This document shows, piece by piece, positions 56,239 through 64,000 of a stretch of DNA of 64,000 bases. Under the pieces are notes generated by a model, which was given only the letters and a program-made list of their open reading frames with translations, had not been told where the DNA came from and did no database searches. The stretch's first letter is position 1; the number at the start of each line of letters is the position of its first letter. Made by a program: the position numbers and the translations under genes. The stretch is from Pseudomonas tructae. GTDB lineage: Bacteria; Pseudomonadota; Gammaproteobacteria; Pseudomonadales; Pseudomonadaceae. The DNA lies in contig NZ_CP035952.1 of assembly GCF_004214895.1 (NCBI RefSeq), positions 868,001 to 932,000 of the forward strand, written 5' to 3'.

Positions 56239-56316
56239 TGCTTCTCTCCGGTTACAAGCGCACACAGAGTAAGGCGCACGGCCCGCGCTTCCAAGTTCAT
56301 AATGCCGGCCGCCTGG

Positions 56317-56412
56317 TCACTGCGGGCGCGCGAACTCGCACGAAGCACCCGCCGCGCCGCAGGCATAAGCCGCCAGCAAACTGTTGATCATGCTACCCAA
56401 GGACATAGTCAT
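56317..56412 (-). CDS. Possible 31-residue small protein
   Basis: Between the LOG gene and azurin, the minus strand encodes MTMSLGSMINSLLAAYACGA followed by 11 more residues. The ATG at 56412 is preceded by CAGGAG with five nt spacing, which is the best ribosome site in this gap. The peptide is Ala-rich, with two Cys and a partly hydrophobic N-terminal half. It is too short to judge by composition; it may be a real small protein or chance. The rest of the 363-nt gap holds the Anr-like box and azurin promoter. Confidence 0.35.
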   Translation of the reverse strand: MTMSLGSMINSLLAAYACGAAGASCEFARPQ

Positions 56413-56525
56413 TGACTCCTGAATGAGAGGTTGTCTCATCCTCGCCCAAAGGTGCATGATGGGCACTTAGATTTCCTGTATACAATCCATAGAACAAATT
56501 CACTGCCTGGCTCTTCGGCCAGCGC

Positions 56526-56539
56526 TTGACCCACATCAT
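56526..56539 (+). promoter_or_regulatory. Anr/FNR-like box upstream of azurin
   Basis: TTGACCCACATCAT matches the Anr/FNR palindrome TTGAT-N4-ATCAA at 8 of 10 fixed positions. It lies about 63 nt before the azurin start. Anr control of azu is reported for P. aeruginosa; here it is inferred from the site. Confidence 0.55.
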
Positions 56540-56601
56540 GGGCCGGCCTTGCGGTTTCAGGCAGTCTGCAAACTGATAAAACCCTGCCATGGAGATTCAC
56601 G

Positions 56602-57048
56602 ATGTTTGCCAAAGTTGTCGCAGTATCCTTGCTGACCCTCGCCAGCGCTCAGGTATTTGCCGCTGAGTGCAAGGCGACGATCGACTCCACCGACCAGATG
56701 TCCTTCAACACCAAGGCCATCGAAATCGACAAGAGCTGCAAGACCTTCACTGTCGAACTGACCCACTCCGGTTCGTTGCCCAAGAACGTCATGGGCCACA
56801 ACCTGGTCATCAGCAAAGAAGCTGACATGCAGCCGATCGCCACCGACGGTCTGACTGCCGGCATCGACAAAAATTATGTGAAAGACGGCGACGAGCGCGT
56901 GATCGCCCACACCAAGATCATTGGCGCCAAGGAAACTGATTCGGTGACCTTCGACGTGTCCAAGCTCAAGGCGGACGAGAAGTATGGCTTCTTCTGCTCG
57001 TTCCCTGGCCACATCTCGATGATGAAAGGCACTGTTACCCTGAAGTAA
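56602..57048 (+). CDS. azu: Azurin, blue copper protein
   Basis: Azurin is a periplasmic type 1 copper electron carrier. The 148-residue precursor has a signal peptide of about 20 residues ending VFAAEC. The copper ligands are visible: Gly-His in NVMGHNLVI, Cys in FFCSFPGH, the second His in that motif, and the axial Met in HISMMKG. The structural disulfide Cys pair ([10 protein letters not shown] and SCKTF) is also present. GGAGATTCACG precedes ATG 56602. A REP element follows. Confidence 0.97.
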   Translation: MFAKVVAVSLLTLASAQVFAAECKATIDSTDQMSFNTKAIEIDKSCKTFTVELTHSGSLPKNVMGHNLVISKEADMQPIATDGLTAGIDKNYVKDGDERVIAHTKIIGAKETDSVTFDVSKLKADEKYGFFCSFPGHISMMKGTVTLK

Positions 57049-57064
57049 TTCCGGGCAACCCTAT

Positions 57065-57115
57065 CGCGGGGCAAGCCCGCTCCCACAGACTTTGTGGGAG
57101 CGGGCTTGCCCCGCG
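57065..57115. repeat. REP-type inverted repeat
   Basis: Two REP cores face each other (CGCGGGGCAAGCCCGCTCCCACA and its complement) across a 5-nt loop. It lies between the convergent azu and nadE genes and probably ends both transcripts. Confidence 0.9.
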
Positions 57116-57121
57116 ATGCTT

Positions 57122-57949
57122 TCAAGGCGCGAACGGCATCTCGCGCTTGTGCTGGGTCTTGCGGTAGGTGGCGCTGATGATGTCGAAGGCTTCCTGGCTC
57201 ACCGGCTCGCCATGCAGGAACGCATCGATCTGCGCATAGGTTACGCCGTGGGACGCTTCGTCCGGCTTGCCGGGTGCCAGGTCTTCCAGGTCTGCGGTCG
57301 GGACCTTCTCCACCAGTGACTCCGGCGCACCAAAGCTGCGCGCGATAGCCCGTACCTGGTTCTTCACCAGGCCACTGAGCGGCGCCAGGTCGCAGGAACC
57401 ATCACCAAACTTGGTAAAGAAGCCCATCACCGCTTCAGCGGCGTGATCAGTGCCGATCACCAGGCCCTGGCGGGCGCCGGCGATGGTGTATTGGGCGACC
57501 ATGCGCATGCGCGCCTTGGTGTTGCCGACGACGAAGTCGACCAGCGCCGGCGAGCCATTCTCCAGAGCCTTGACCTCGCCCGCCAGGGCGCGCACGGCCG
57601 GGGCGATGTCGACAGTGTGTACCTCATCGGCCTTGATCACCTCCAGGCAAGCCTGGGCGTCGTGCTCGTCGTGCTGCACCTGATAGGGCAGGCGCACGGC
57701 AATGAAGCGGTACTGCTCGTCACCGGTCTCGTTGCGCAGCTCATTGACCGCCCGTTGCGCCATCAGCGCTGCGGTCAGCGAATCGACGCCGCCACTGATG
57801 CCCAACACCAGGGTCTTGAGCCGTGCGTTGCTCAGGCAGGTCTTGATGAAGGCCACGCGCCGGGTCACTTCGGCTTCGAGCGCGGCGCTGTCGGTGAACG
57901 GCGGCTGGACCTTGAGCGCTTGGGCAATCTCTCGCTGGACAGCTTGCAT
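57122..57949 (-). CDS. nadE: NH3-dependent NAD+ synthetase
   Basis: NadE amidates nicotinic acid adenine dinucleotide to NAD+ with ammonia and ATP. The 275-residue protein has the PP-loop [18 protein letters not shown] (about residue 49). A later [20 protein letters not shown] (as [12 protein letters not shown]..., about 175) and [14 protein letters not shown] also mark it. It lacks the glutaminase domain of the long form, so ammonia is the donor. It starts 3 nt after the pncB stop, in the same operon. Confidence 0.96.
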   Translation of the reverse strand: MQAVQREIAQALKVQPPFTDSAALEAEVTRRVAFIKTCLSNARLKTLVLGISGGVDSLTAALMAQRAVNELRNETGDEQYRFIAVRLPYQVQHDEHDAQACLEVIKADEVHTVDIAPAVRALAGEVKALENGSPALVDFVVGNTKARMRMVAQYTIAGARQGLVIGTDHAAEAVMGFFTKFGDGSCDLAPLSGLVKNQVRAIARSFGAPESLVEKVPTADLEDLAPGKPDEASHGVTYAQIDAFLHGEPVSQEAFDIISATYRKTQHKREMPFAP

Positions 57950-57952
57950 GAA

Positions 57953-59155
57953 TTACTCCTTGGACACTTTGAAGACGTGGCGCAGGTAGGCGACGAAGTT
58001 CTCGTCGCGGCATTGGGTCTTGGCCGCCTCATCGGAAATCTTGGCGACGGGCTGGCCGTTGCAGTCGGTCATTTTAAGCACGATGCTCATCGGCGCCACC
58101 CCAGGCAGGTCGCAGGTGAGGTTGGTGCCAATGCCGAAACTGACGTTGATCCGCCCGCGCAGGGCACGGAAGATCTCCAGCGACTTGGTCAGGTTCAGGC
58201 CGTCGGAGAACACCAGGGTCTTGGTCATCGGATCGATCCCCAGCTTGCGGTAGTGGGCGATGGCCTTTTCCGCCCACTGCACCGGATCGCCCGAGTCATG
58301 GCGCAGGCCGTCGAACAGCTTGGCGAAGTACAGGTCGAAATCGTTCAGGAAGGCATCCATGGTGATGCAATCGGTCAGCGCGATGCCAAGCAACCCACGG
58401 TATTCGCGGACCCAGCAGTCGAGCGCGGCGATCTGGCTGTCGATCAGCCGCGGCCCCAGTTGCTGGTGGGCCATGATCCATTCATGGGCCATGGTCCCCA
58501 GGGGTTTGATATCCAGTTTCCGCGCCAGGTGTACGTTGCTGGTACCGACGAAGCGCGCCGGGAAGTCGTCCTTGAGTACCCGCACCACTTCTTCCTGAAC
58601 CTTGTAGGAGAAGCGCCGACGAGTACCGAAATCGGCGACCTGCAATTCGGCCAGTTCCTCGCTGCTGGCATTGGCCTTGAGCCAGTCGAACTTGCGGTAC
58701 AGCTGGTCGCGGGCATCGCTGAGTTTGGCCTGGGGATGGCGATGGCGGTTGCGCACTTCGCTGATGATCGCAAGCAAAGGCACTTCAAACAGGATCACGT
58801 GTAGCCAGGGCCCGCGCAGGCGCAGGTACAGCTGGTCGTTCTCGACTCCCAGTTGCAGGTAGCGCAGGTTGAAGCGGAACAGCCCGAGAAAGCGCAGGAA
58901 GTCCGGTTTCATGAAGCTGATCTGTTCCAGGAAGCCCAGCTGGCCGTTACCCAGGCTCAGTTCGCACAACTGCTCGATCTGCTCGCGGATCTGCGCCAGG
59001 TATGGGCGCAGGTCTTCACCATTGCGGCAGCGAAACTCCCATTCAACGTCGACGTTGGGGTAGTTGTGCAGCACGGCCTGCATCATGGTCAGCTTGTAGA
59101 AATCGGTGTCGAGCAGGTTCTGCACGATGCGATCGGCAAATGCACTCTCGCTCAT
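57953..59155 (-). CDS. pncB: Nicotinate phosphoribosyltransferase
   Basis: PncB makes nicotinate mononucleotide from nicotinate, PRPP and ATP, the entry of NAD salvage. The 400-residue protein has the N-terminal [35 protein letters not shown] (about 185), [22 protein letters not shown] (with the His that is phosphorylated in the family) and the C-terminal [17 protein letters not shown] 59155 (MSESAFAD) is preceded by GGAGCC. The start at 59167 is less likely. pncB-nadE form a salvage operon. Confidence 0.96.
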   Translation of the reverse strand: MSESAFADRIVQNLLDTDFYKLTMMQAVLHNYPNVDVEWEFRCRNGEDLRPYLAQIREQIEQLCELSLGNGQLGFLEQISFMKPDFLRFLGLFRFNLRYLQLGVENDQLYLRLRGPWLHVILFEVPLLAIISEVRNRHRHPQAKLSDARDQLYRKFDWLKANASSEELAELQVADFGTRRRFSYKVQEEVVRVLKDDFPARFVGTSNVHLARKLDIKPLGTMAHEWIMAHQQLGPRLIDSQIAALDCWVREYRGLLGIALTDCITMDAFLNDFDLYFAKLFDGLRHDSGDPVQWAEKAIAHYRKLGIDPMTKTLVFSDGLNLTKSLEIFRALRGRINVSFGIGTNLTCDLPGVAPMSIVLKMTDCNGQPVAKISDEAAKTQCRDENFVAYLRHVFKVSKE

Positions 59156-59272
59156 AGGGGGCTCCAAAGGGGGCGCGCGCCATCACCGCCAGCGACGGCG
59201 CACAGACCTGCGCATTGTGCCAGCCTTTGCCTTGATCAGGGCAGGCCGGGGCCGGGGTAATTCGGTAGCAGG

Positions 59273-59315
59273 CTACAGGTAGCGGCGCTTTTAGCGCTCA
59301 GCGGCTAGCCTGTAG
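59273..59315. other. Extended imperfect hairpin in the pncB-braC gap
   Basis: CTACAGGTAGC on the left pairs with GCTAGCCTGTAG on the right, with an inner GGCGCTTTTAGCGCT stem-loop. It lies about 118 nt upstream of pncB (minus) and 310 nt upstream of braC (plus). It could be a transcript feature, a REP-like relic or a small RNA terminator; nothing decides. Confidence 0.35.
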
Positions 59316-59336
59316 TTGTGCCCGCTGTAGCAGTCG

Positions 59337-59353
59337 CGCACCAAGGATGTGCA
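59337..59353 (+). promoter_or_regulatory. NtrC-like site upstream of braC
   Basis: CGCACCAAGGATGTGCA fits the NtrC enhancer pattern TGCACC-N5-GGTGCA with one mismatch per half. It sits about 200 nt upstream of the -24/-12 element, the usual enhancer distance. Confidence 0.45.
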
Positions 59354-59357
59354 GTTC

Positions 59358-59394
59358 GGTTACGCATCCTGTTACAGGCTGGTTGCACGTAACC
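59358..59394 (+). promoter_or_regulatory. CbrB-like GTTAC/GTAAC cluster upstream of braC
   Basis: GGTTAC (59358-59363), TGTTAC (59370-59375) and GTAACC (59389-59394) lie within 37 nt. CbrB of P. putida is reported to bind inverted TGTTAC-type half-sites; the spacing here (13 nt) is close to but perhaps not the same as the published site. It lies about 160-190 nt upstream of the sigma-54 promoter. Confidence 0.4.
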
Positions 59395-59551
59395 ACAACC
59401 CAGGGTTGCAATGATGGCACTTCATGGTTGCTCTTTTTTGCGGAATCGAGTGGCGCTTGCCGTGAGGCAGACGGTTGCACGACCCGTAAAAAAAGGCCAC
59501 GAATTCGCGCTGTGCAACTTGTTCACGAGTTTTTCCAGAATAAAAAACCAC

Positions 59552-59567
59552 TGGCACGGCCCTTGCT
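59552..59567 (+). promoter_or_regulatory. Sigma-54 (-24/-12) promoter of braC
   Basis: TGGCACG-GCCC-TTGCT matches the RpoN consensus TGGCAC(G)-N4-TTGC(A/T) perfectly, with GG and GC exactly ten nt apart. It stands 58 nt before the braC start. Confidence 0.85.
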
Positions 59568-59599
59568 CAGAGCAATTGCTGAAAGTTGTAGTGCCAACC

Positions 59600-59607
59600 A
59601 AAAAAAA
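59600..59607 (+). promoter_or_regulatory. A-rich Hfq/Crc-type motif next to the braC ribosome site
   Basis: Eight consecutive A residues in CCAACCAAAAAAAACTCC fit the AAnAAnAA Hfq/Crc recognition pattern. They lie 3 nt before the AGGAG ribosome site, where Hfq with Crc would block translation. Inference from motif and position. Confidence 0.45.
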
Positions 59608-59625
59608 CTCCAGGAGCACCACCTC

Positions 59626-60762
59626 ATGTCGCAGACGTTTTACAAGAAAGGCTTTCTGGCCCTCGCCGTGGCTACGGCGCTGGGCGTTTCTTCGTATGTT
59701 CAGGCCGACATCAAGATCGGCGTAGCGGGCCCGATGACCGGTGCCAACGCAGCGTTTGGCGAGCAGTACATGAAAGGTGCACAGGCAGCGGCTGACAAGG
59801 TCAACGCTGCGGGCGGGGTCAATGGCGAGAAGATCGTGCTGGTCAAGGGTGACGATGCCTGCGAGCCCAAGCAGGCCGTGGCCGTGGCCAACCGCCTGGT
59901 CGACCAGGACAAGGTAATCGGAGTGGTCGGGCACTTCTGCTCATCCAATACCATCCCGGCGTCGGAGGTGTACGACGAAGCGGGTGTCATCGCCATCACT
60001 CCAGGTTCGACCAACCCCCAGGTTACCGAGCGTGGCCTGAGCGCCATGTTCCGCATGTGCGGGCGTGATGACCAGCAGGGCATCGTCGCCGGCGACTACA
60101 TCGTCGATGTGCTCAAGGGCAAGAAGGTCGTGGTGCTGCACGACAAAGACACCTACGGCCAGGGCCTGGCGGATGCCACCAAGGCGCAACTGACCAAACG
60201 TGGCGTGACGCCGGTGCTGTATGAAGGCCTGACCCGTGGCGAGAAGGATTTCAGCGCGGTGGTCACCAAGATCCGTGCTGCCGGTGCCGACGTGGTCTAT
60301 TTCGGTGGCCTGCACCCGGAAGCTGGCCCGCTGGTCCGTCAACTGCGTGAGAACGGTCTGAAAGACGTCAAGTTCATGTCCGATGACGGCATCGTCACCG
60401 ACGAGCTGGTGACCACCGCCGGTGGCGCGCAGTACGTCGATGGTGTGTACATGACCTTCGGCGCCGACCCGCGCCTGCTGCCTGACAGCAAGGCGGTGGT
60501 GGAAGAATTCCGCAAAGGCGGCACCGAACCTGAAGGCTACACCCTGTACGCCTATGCCTCGGTTCAGGCCCTGGCCGCAGCCTTCAATGGTGCCAAGTCG
60601 AACAAGGGTGAAGACGCGGCCAAATGGCTCAAGGCCAATCCGGTGCAAACCGTGATGGGTGAGAAGAAGTGGGACAGCAAGGGCGACCTGACGGTCTCCG
60701 ACTATGTGGTCTACCAGTGGGACAAGGACGGCAAGTATCACCAACTGGAAAAACAAAAATAA
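59626..60762 (+). CDS. braC: Branched-chain amino acid ABC transporter binding protein
   Basis: BraC captures leucine, isoleucine and valine (also alanine/threonine in P. aeruginosa) in the periplasm. The 378-residue precursor has a signal peptide ending SSYVQA (about residue 26). The mature part begins DIKIGVAGPMTGANAAFGEQ and contains KGDDACEPKQAVAVANRLV. It also has FCSSNTIPAS, and the hydrophobic ligand-pocket segment VVYFGGLHPEAGP. ATG 59626 has AGGAG eight nt upstream. The frame is open upstream but without a signal. The upstream region carries a sigma-54 promoter. It is 160 nt before braD. Confidence 0.95.
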   Translation: MSQTFYKKGFLALAVATALGVSSYVQADIKIGVAGPMTGANAAFGEQYMKGAQAAADKVNAAGGVNGEKIVLVKGDDACEPKQAVAVANRLVDQDKVIGVVGHFCSSNTIPASEVYDEAGVIAITPGSTNPQVTERGLSAMFRMCGRDDQQGIVAGDYIVDVLKGKKVVVLHDKDTYGQGLADATKAQLTKRGVTPVLYEGLTRGEKDFSAVVTKIRAAGADVVYFGGLHPEAGPLVRQLRENGLKDVKFMSDDGIVTDELVTTAGGAQYVDGVYMTFGADPRLLPDSKAVVEEFRKGGTEPEGYTLYAYASVQALAAAFNGAKSNKGEDAAKWLKANPVQTVMGEKKWDSKGDLTVSDYVVYQWDKDGKYHQLEKQK

Positions 60763-60771
60763 CAACGGTAG

Positions 60772-60797
60772 GCGACCTGGGCTTGTGCCCGGGTCGC
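60772..60797 (+). terminator. Intra-operon hairpin between braC and braD
   Basis: GCGACCTGGGC pairs with GCCCGGGTCGC (one G-T pair) around a TTGT loop. No T-run follows. Such hairpins after binding-protein genes stabilise the upstream mRNA and lower expression of the membrane genes. Confidence 0.6.
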
Positions 60798-60922
60798 TAC
60801 CCGGTTTTGCGCCGTACCTGTCTTTTCTCGTAGATCTGCACAACCCTGCGCTGCGAGGGCCGCTTCATCCGGGGCTCACCGTAGTCGGCGCTTGTGCAAT
60901 CTCAAATACGTGAGATTGCGTT

Positions 60923-61837
60923 ATGGATGGTATTTTCCTGCAGCAACTGGTCAACGGTCTGACCCTCGGGTCGGTCTATGGCTTGATCGCCATCGGCTAC
61001 ACAATGGTCTATGGCATCATCGGCATGATCAACTTCGCGCACGGCGAGGTGTATATGATTTCCGCGTATCTGGCGGCAATCAGCCTGGCATTGCTGGCGT
61101 ATTTCGGTATCGAATCCTTCCCCTTGCTGATGCTCGGGACGCTGATCTTCACGGTGGTGGTCACCGGTGTCTACGGCTGGACCATCGAACGCATCGCCTA
61201 CAAACCCCTGCGTAACTCCACCCGCCTGGCCCCCTTGATTAGCGCCATCGGCATTTCGCTGATCCTGCAGAACTACGCACAGATCAGCCAGGGCGCACGC
61301 CAGCAAGGCGTTCCGACCCTGCTCGAAGGCGCCTGGCGCATGGAAGTGGGCACCGGCTTCGTCCAGCTGACCTACACCAAGATCTTCATCCTGGTGGCAG
61401 CCTTCGTCGGCATGGCCGCGCTGACCTACATCATCAAGTTCACCAAACTGGGGCGCATGTGCCGGGCCACCCAGCAGGATCGCAAGATGGCTTCGATCCT
61501 CGGTATCAACACCGACCGGGTAATCTCCTATGTGTTTGTGATCGGTGCAGTGATGGCGGCCCTGGCCGGCGTGCTGATCACCATGAACTACGGCACCTTC
61601 GACTTCTATGCCGGCTTCATCATTGGTATCAAGGCCTTCACCGCCGCAGTCCTCGGTGGCATCGGCTCATTACCGGGCGCGATGCTTGGCGGGATCATCC
61701 TCGGCATTTCCGAGTCGTTGTTCTCCGGGCTGATCAATTCCGACTACAAAGACGTGTTCAGTTTCTCGCTGCTGGTGCTGATCCTGATCTTCCGTCCCCA
61801 AGGCCTGCTGGGTCGCCCACTCGTGGCGAAGGTGTAA
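60923..61837 (+). CDS. braD: Branched-chain amino acid ABC transporter permease LivH/BraD
   Basis: This 304-residue inner membrane permease has eight or so membrane segments. It begins MDGIFLQQLVNGLTLGSVYG and carries the family signature FTKLGRMCRATQQDRKMASI LG near residue 170, as the cytoplasmic EAA-like loop. The GGIGSLPGAMLGGIILG segment near residue 247 is also typical. It pairs with BraE to form the channel. braE starts two nt after its stop. Confidence 0.95.
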   Translation: MDGIFLQQLVNGLTLGSVYGLIAIGYTMVYGIIGMINFAHGEVYMISAYLAAISLALLAYFGIESFPLLMLGTLIFTVVVTGVYGWTIERIAYKPLRNSTRLAPLISAIGISLILQNYAQISQGARQQGVPTLLEGAWRMEVGTGFVQLTYTKIFILVAAFVGMAALTYIIKFTKLGRMCRATQQDRKMASILGINTDRVISYVFVIGAVMAALAGVLITMNYGTFDFYAGFIIGIKAFTAAVLGGIGSLPGAMLGGIILGISESLFSGLINSDYKDVFSFSLLVLILIFRPQGLLGRPLVAKV

Positions 61838-61839
61838 GT

Positions 61840-63123
61840 ATGTCTGCTGCCAAATCTACTTCATTCGATATCAAGCGCAGCCTGATCGATGCGATTCTCG
61901 CCGGGCTGATTTCCCTGATCGTCTTCGGCCCCATCGTCGGCGTAGTGCTAGACGGCTACAGCTTCAACCTCGAACCCACACGTGTTGCCTGGCTGGTGGC
62001 CGGAGTGATGGCCGGGCGTTTCCTGCTCAGCCTGTTCTTGCAGACGCCCAAGGGGCAGTCGATCCTGCAGGGTTTCGAGGGCAGTGGCTCCGGTGTGCAT
62101 GTGCTGGCGCCGGACTACAAGTCGCGGCTGCGCTGGATCATCCCGGCACTGATCGTGATCGCCATCGTCTTCCCGTTCTTCGCCAACAAATACCTGCTGA
62201 CGGTGGTCATCCTCGGGCTGATCTACGTGCTGTTGGGCCTGGGCCTGAATATTGTGGTCGGCCTGGCCGGTTTGCTTGACCTGGGGTACGTAGCCTTCTA
62301 CGCCATTGGCGCCTATGGCCTGGCGCTGGGTTATCAGTACCTGGGCCTGGGTTTCTGGACCGTGCTGCCGCTGGCCGCCATCGCGGCGGCTTTAGCCGGG
62401 TGCATATTGGGCTTCCCGGTGCTGCGGATGCATGGCGACTACCTGGCCATCGTCACCCTGGGCTTTGGTGAGATCATCCGGCTGATACTGAACAACTGGT
62501 TGTCGTTCACCGGTGGCCCCAACGGCATGCCGGTGCCTTCGCCAACCTTCATGGGCCTGGAGTTCGGTCGCCGGGCCAAGGACGGTGGCGTGCCGTTCCA
62601 TGAGTTCTTCGGCATCGATTACAACCCCAACCTGAAGTTCCTGTTCATCTACATCGTGCTGTTCCTGGTAGTGCTGGCCGTGCTGTACATCAAGCACCGG
62701 CTGACCCGCATGCCGGTTGGCCGCGCCTGGGAAGCCCTGCGCGAAGACGAGATCGCCTGCCGCTCCATGGGCCTTAACCATGTACTGGTAAAACTCTCGG
62801 CCTTCACCCTTGGCGCCTCCACCGCCGGCCTTGCCGGGGTGTTCTTCGCCAGCTACCAGGGTTTCGTCAACCCGTCCTCGTTCACCTTCTTCGAGTCGGC
62901 GCTGATCCTTGCCATCGTCGTGCTCGGCGGCATGGGCTCCACCGTCGGTGTGGTGATTGCCGCGTTCGTGTTGACCGTGGCGCCGGAGTTGTTGCGCAGT
63001 TTTTCCGAATACCGGGTGCTGCTGTTCGGCGTGCTGATGGTGTTGATGATGATCTGGAGGCCGCGCGGCCTTATTCGTATCAGCCGTACCGGTGTAGTTC
63101 CGCGTAAAGGAGTAGCGCCATGA
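61840..63123 (+). CDS. braE: Branched-chain amino acid ABC transporter permease LivM/BraE
   Basis: This 427-residue permease has an N-terminal extension (about 1-110, with LIDAILAGLISLIVFGPIVG) as in the LivM group, and the transport core. The core contains LGLGLNIVVGLAGLLDLGYV (about 130) and the cytoplasmic loop RMPVGRAWEALREDEIACRS near residue 290. GGMGSTVGVVIAAFVLT follows. ATG 61840 is used; the open frame upstream overlaps braD. It overlaps braF by 4 nt. Confidence 0.95.
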   Translation: MSAAKSTSFDIKRSLIDAILAGLISLIVFGPIVGVVLDGYSFNLEPTRVAWLVAGVMAGRFLLSLFLQTPKGQSILQGFEGSGSGVHVLAPDYKSRLRWIIPALIVIAIVFPFFANKYLLTVVILGLIYVLLGLGLNIVVGLAGLLDLGYVAFYAIGAYGLALGYQYLGLGFWTVLPLAAIAAALAGCILGFPVLRMHGDYLAIVTLGFGEIIRLILNNWLSFTGGPNGMPVPSPTFMGLEFGRRAKDGGVPFHEFFGIDYNPNLKFLFIYIVLFLVVLAVLYIKHRLTRMPVGRAWEALREDEIACRSMGLNHVLVKLSAFTLGASTAGLAGVFFASYQGFVNPSSFTFFESALILAIVVLGGMGSTVGVVIAAFVLTVAPELLRSFSEYRVLLFGVLMVLMMIWRPRGLIRISRTGVVPRKGVAP

Positions 63124-63995
63124 GCGATGAGGTGATTCTCTCGGTCGACAACCTGATGATGCAGTTTGGCGGGATCAAGGCGCTCAGCGATGTCAGCCTG
63201 AAGGTCAAACGCAACTCCATTTTCGCCCTGATCGGCCCCAACGGTGCCGGCAAGACCACGGTGTTCAACTGCCTGACCGGCTTCTACAAGGCCAGTGGCG
63301 GCAAGATCGAGTTGAACATGCGCGGCACCCGAACCAACGTTATCCAGCTGCTGGGTGAGCGTTTCCGGTTCGGTGACTTCGTCTCGCCCAAGCGCTTTAT
63401 CAACCGCCTGCATTACAAGATGTTTGGCGGTACTCACCTGGTCAACCGCGCCGGCCTGGCGCGGACCTTCCAGAACATTCGCCTGTTCCGGGAAATGTCG
63501 GTGGTCGAGAACCTGCTGGTGGCCCAGCACATGTGGGTCAACCGCAATCTGCTGGCCGGCGTGCTCAACACCAAGGGCTACCGCAAGGCTGAAAGCGATG
63601 CCCTGGACCACGCCTTCTACTGGCTGGAGGTGGTTGACCTGGTCGACTGCGCCAACCGCCTGGCCGGTGAACTGTCGTACGGCCAGCAACGACGCCTGGA
63701 GATTGCCCGGGCCATGTGCACGCGACCGCAGATCATCTGCCTGGACGAACCGGCGGCTGGCCTCAATCCGCAAGAAACCGAAGCGCTGAGCAAGATGATC
63801 CGTGTGCTGCGCGACGAGCACGACCTGACGGTGGTGCTGATCGAGCACGACATGGGTATGGTCATGAGCATCTCCGACCATATCGTGGTGCTTGACCACG
63901 GTAACGTGATCGCCGAAGGCGCACCGCAGGACATCCGTCACAACCCGACGGTGATTGCCGCTTATCTGGGCGCCGATGAAGAGGAACTGGTATGA
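63120..63995 (+). CDS. braF: Branched-chain amino acid ABC transporter ATPase LivG/BraF
   Basis: This 291-residue ATPase has Walker A IGPNGAGKTTVFNCLTG (about residue 39), the long insertion seen in LivG between Walker A and the Q-loop, and ARTFQNIRLFREMSVVENLL. The signature LSYGQQRRLEIARAM, Walker B IICLDEPAAGLNP and the switch IEHDMGMVM complete it. It starts at the ATGA overlap with braE, and its own stop overlaps the braG start. Confidence 0.96.
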   Translation: MSDEVILSVDNLMMQFGGIKALSDVSLKVKRNSIFALIGPNGAGKTTVFNCLTGFYKASGGKIELNMRGTRTNVIQLLGERFRFGDFVSPKRFINRLHYKMFGGTHLVNRAGLARTFQNIRLFREMSVVENLLVAQHMWVNRNLLAGVLNTKGYRKAESDALDHAFYWLEVVDLVDCANRLAGELSYGQQRRLEIARAMCTRPQIICLDEPAAGLNPQETEALSKMIRVLRDEHDLTVVLIEHDMGMVMSISDHIVVLDHGNVIAEGAPQDIRHNPTVIAAYLGADEEELV

Positions 63996-64000
63996 GTGCA
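63992..64000 (+). CDS. braG: Start of the second branched-chain amino acid ATPase LivF/BraG (partial)
   Basis: ATG 63992 overlaps the braF stop (TATGAG) and only three codons (MSA) are inside the window. The call rests on the conserved order braCDEFG and this overlap, not on sequence motifs. Confidence 0.6.

Noticed and set aside
56874..57125. An open frame containing SRGKPAPTKSVGAGLPR
   Set aside because: The sequence is the translation of a REP element. Such frames recur wherever REPs lie and are not genes, except where a real gene runs into one, as with queG.
57443..58804. A 453-codon plus-strand frame opposite nadE-pncB
   Set aside because: Antisense to two clear enzymes; no ribosome site or motif.

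Overview
The window is chromosomal DNA of a fluorescent Pseudomonas, most likely of the P. putida group. Three things point there: coding density and GC-rich codon use, the order of housekeeping genes, and five copies of the REP-type inverted repeat typical of these genomes (core CGCGGGGCAAGCCCGCTCC). From memory the core order (orn, queG, nnrD, tsaE, amiB, mutL, miaA, hfq, hflX, hflK, hflC, hisZ, purA, tRNA-Leu pair, rnr, rlmB, rpsF, rpsR, rplI, dnaB, ygiQ, transglutaminase cluster, azu, nadE, pncB) matches other Pseudomonas chromosomes. No database was consulted.

Layout. 1-14.3 kb: tail of orn, a TRIC-like channel, queG (its C-terminus runs into a REP element), then a long + strand series nnrD-tsaE-amiB-mutL-miaA-hfq-hflX-hflK-hflC, followed by hisZ and purA. 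14.3-19.0 kb: a chemoreceptor and, on the other strand, a Fur-box-preceded ferric iron ABC permease and binding protein. 19.2-27.4 kb: an accessory island, AT-rich in its middle, that looks like a complete class II microcin locus. It holds a small LuxR-type regulator, an HlyD/CvaA-type adaptor, small membrane proteins (immunity candidates), two Gly/Ala-rich precursors with double-glycine leaders, a JmjC/cupin oxygenase, a C39 peptidase-ABC exporter and a TolC-like channel. Its right edge abuts a decayed tRNA-Leu copy. 27.7-28.9 kb: an EamA exporter gene and two intact tRNA-Leu(CAG) genes.

29.2-36.4 kb: rnr-rlmB, then the ribosomal protein operon rpsF-rpsR-(DUF2232)-rplI, then dnaB. 36.4-46.1 kb: two tandem giant paralogues (1686 and 1510 aa) that resemble the dermonecrotic-toxin-domain (DUF6543-like) proteins of Pseudomonas. 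46.3-55.5 kb: a YgiQ-type radical SAM protein and a three-gene transglutaminase / ATP-grasp / alpha-E cluster. 55.6-59.2 kb: a LOG-family hydrolase, azurin with an Anr-like box, and the NAD salvage pair pncB-nadE. 59.6-64.0 kb: the branched-chain amino acid transporter operon braCDEF(G), cut off at the window end, preceded by a very good sigma-54 promoter and candidate activator sites.

The most interesting region is the 19.2-27.4 kb island. Its two precursors share leader length and a similar C-terminal tail, and the JmjC-type oxygenase sits between the second precursor and the exporter. This suggests a secreted, possibly hydroxylated, two-peptide microcin system. That function is inference from gene content and motifs only.
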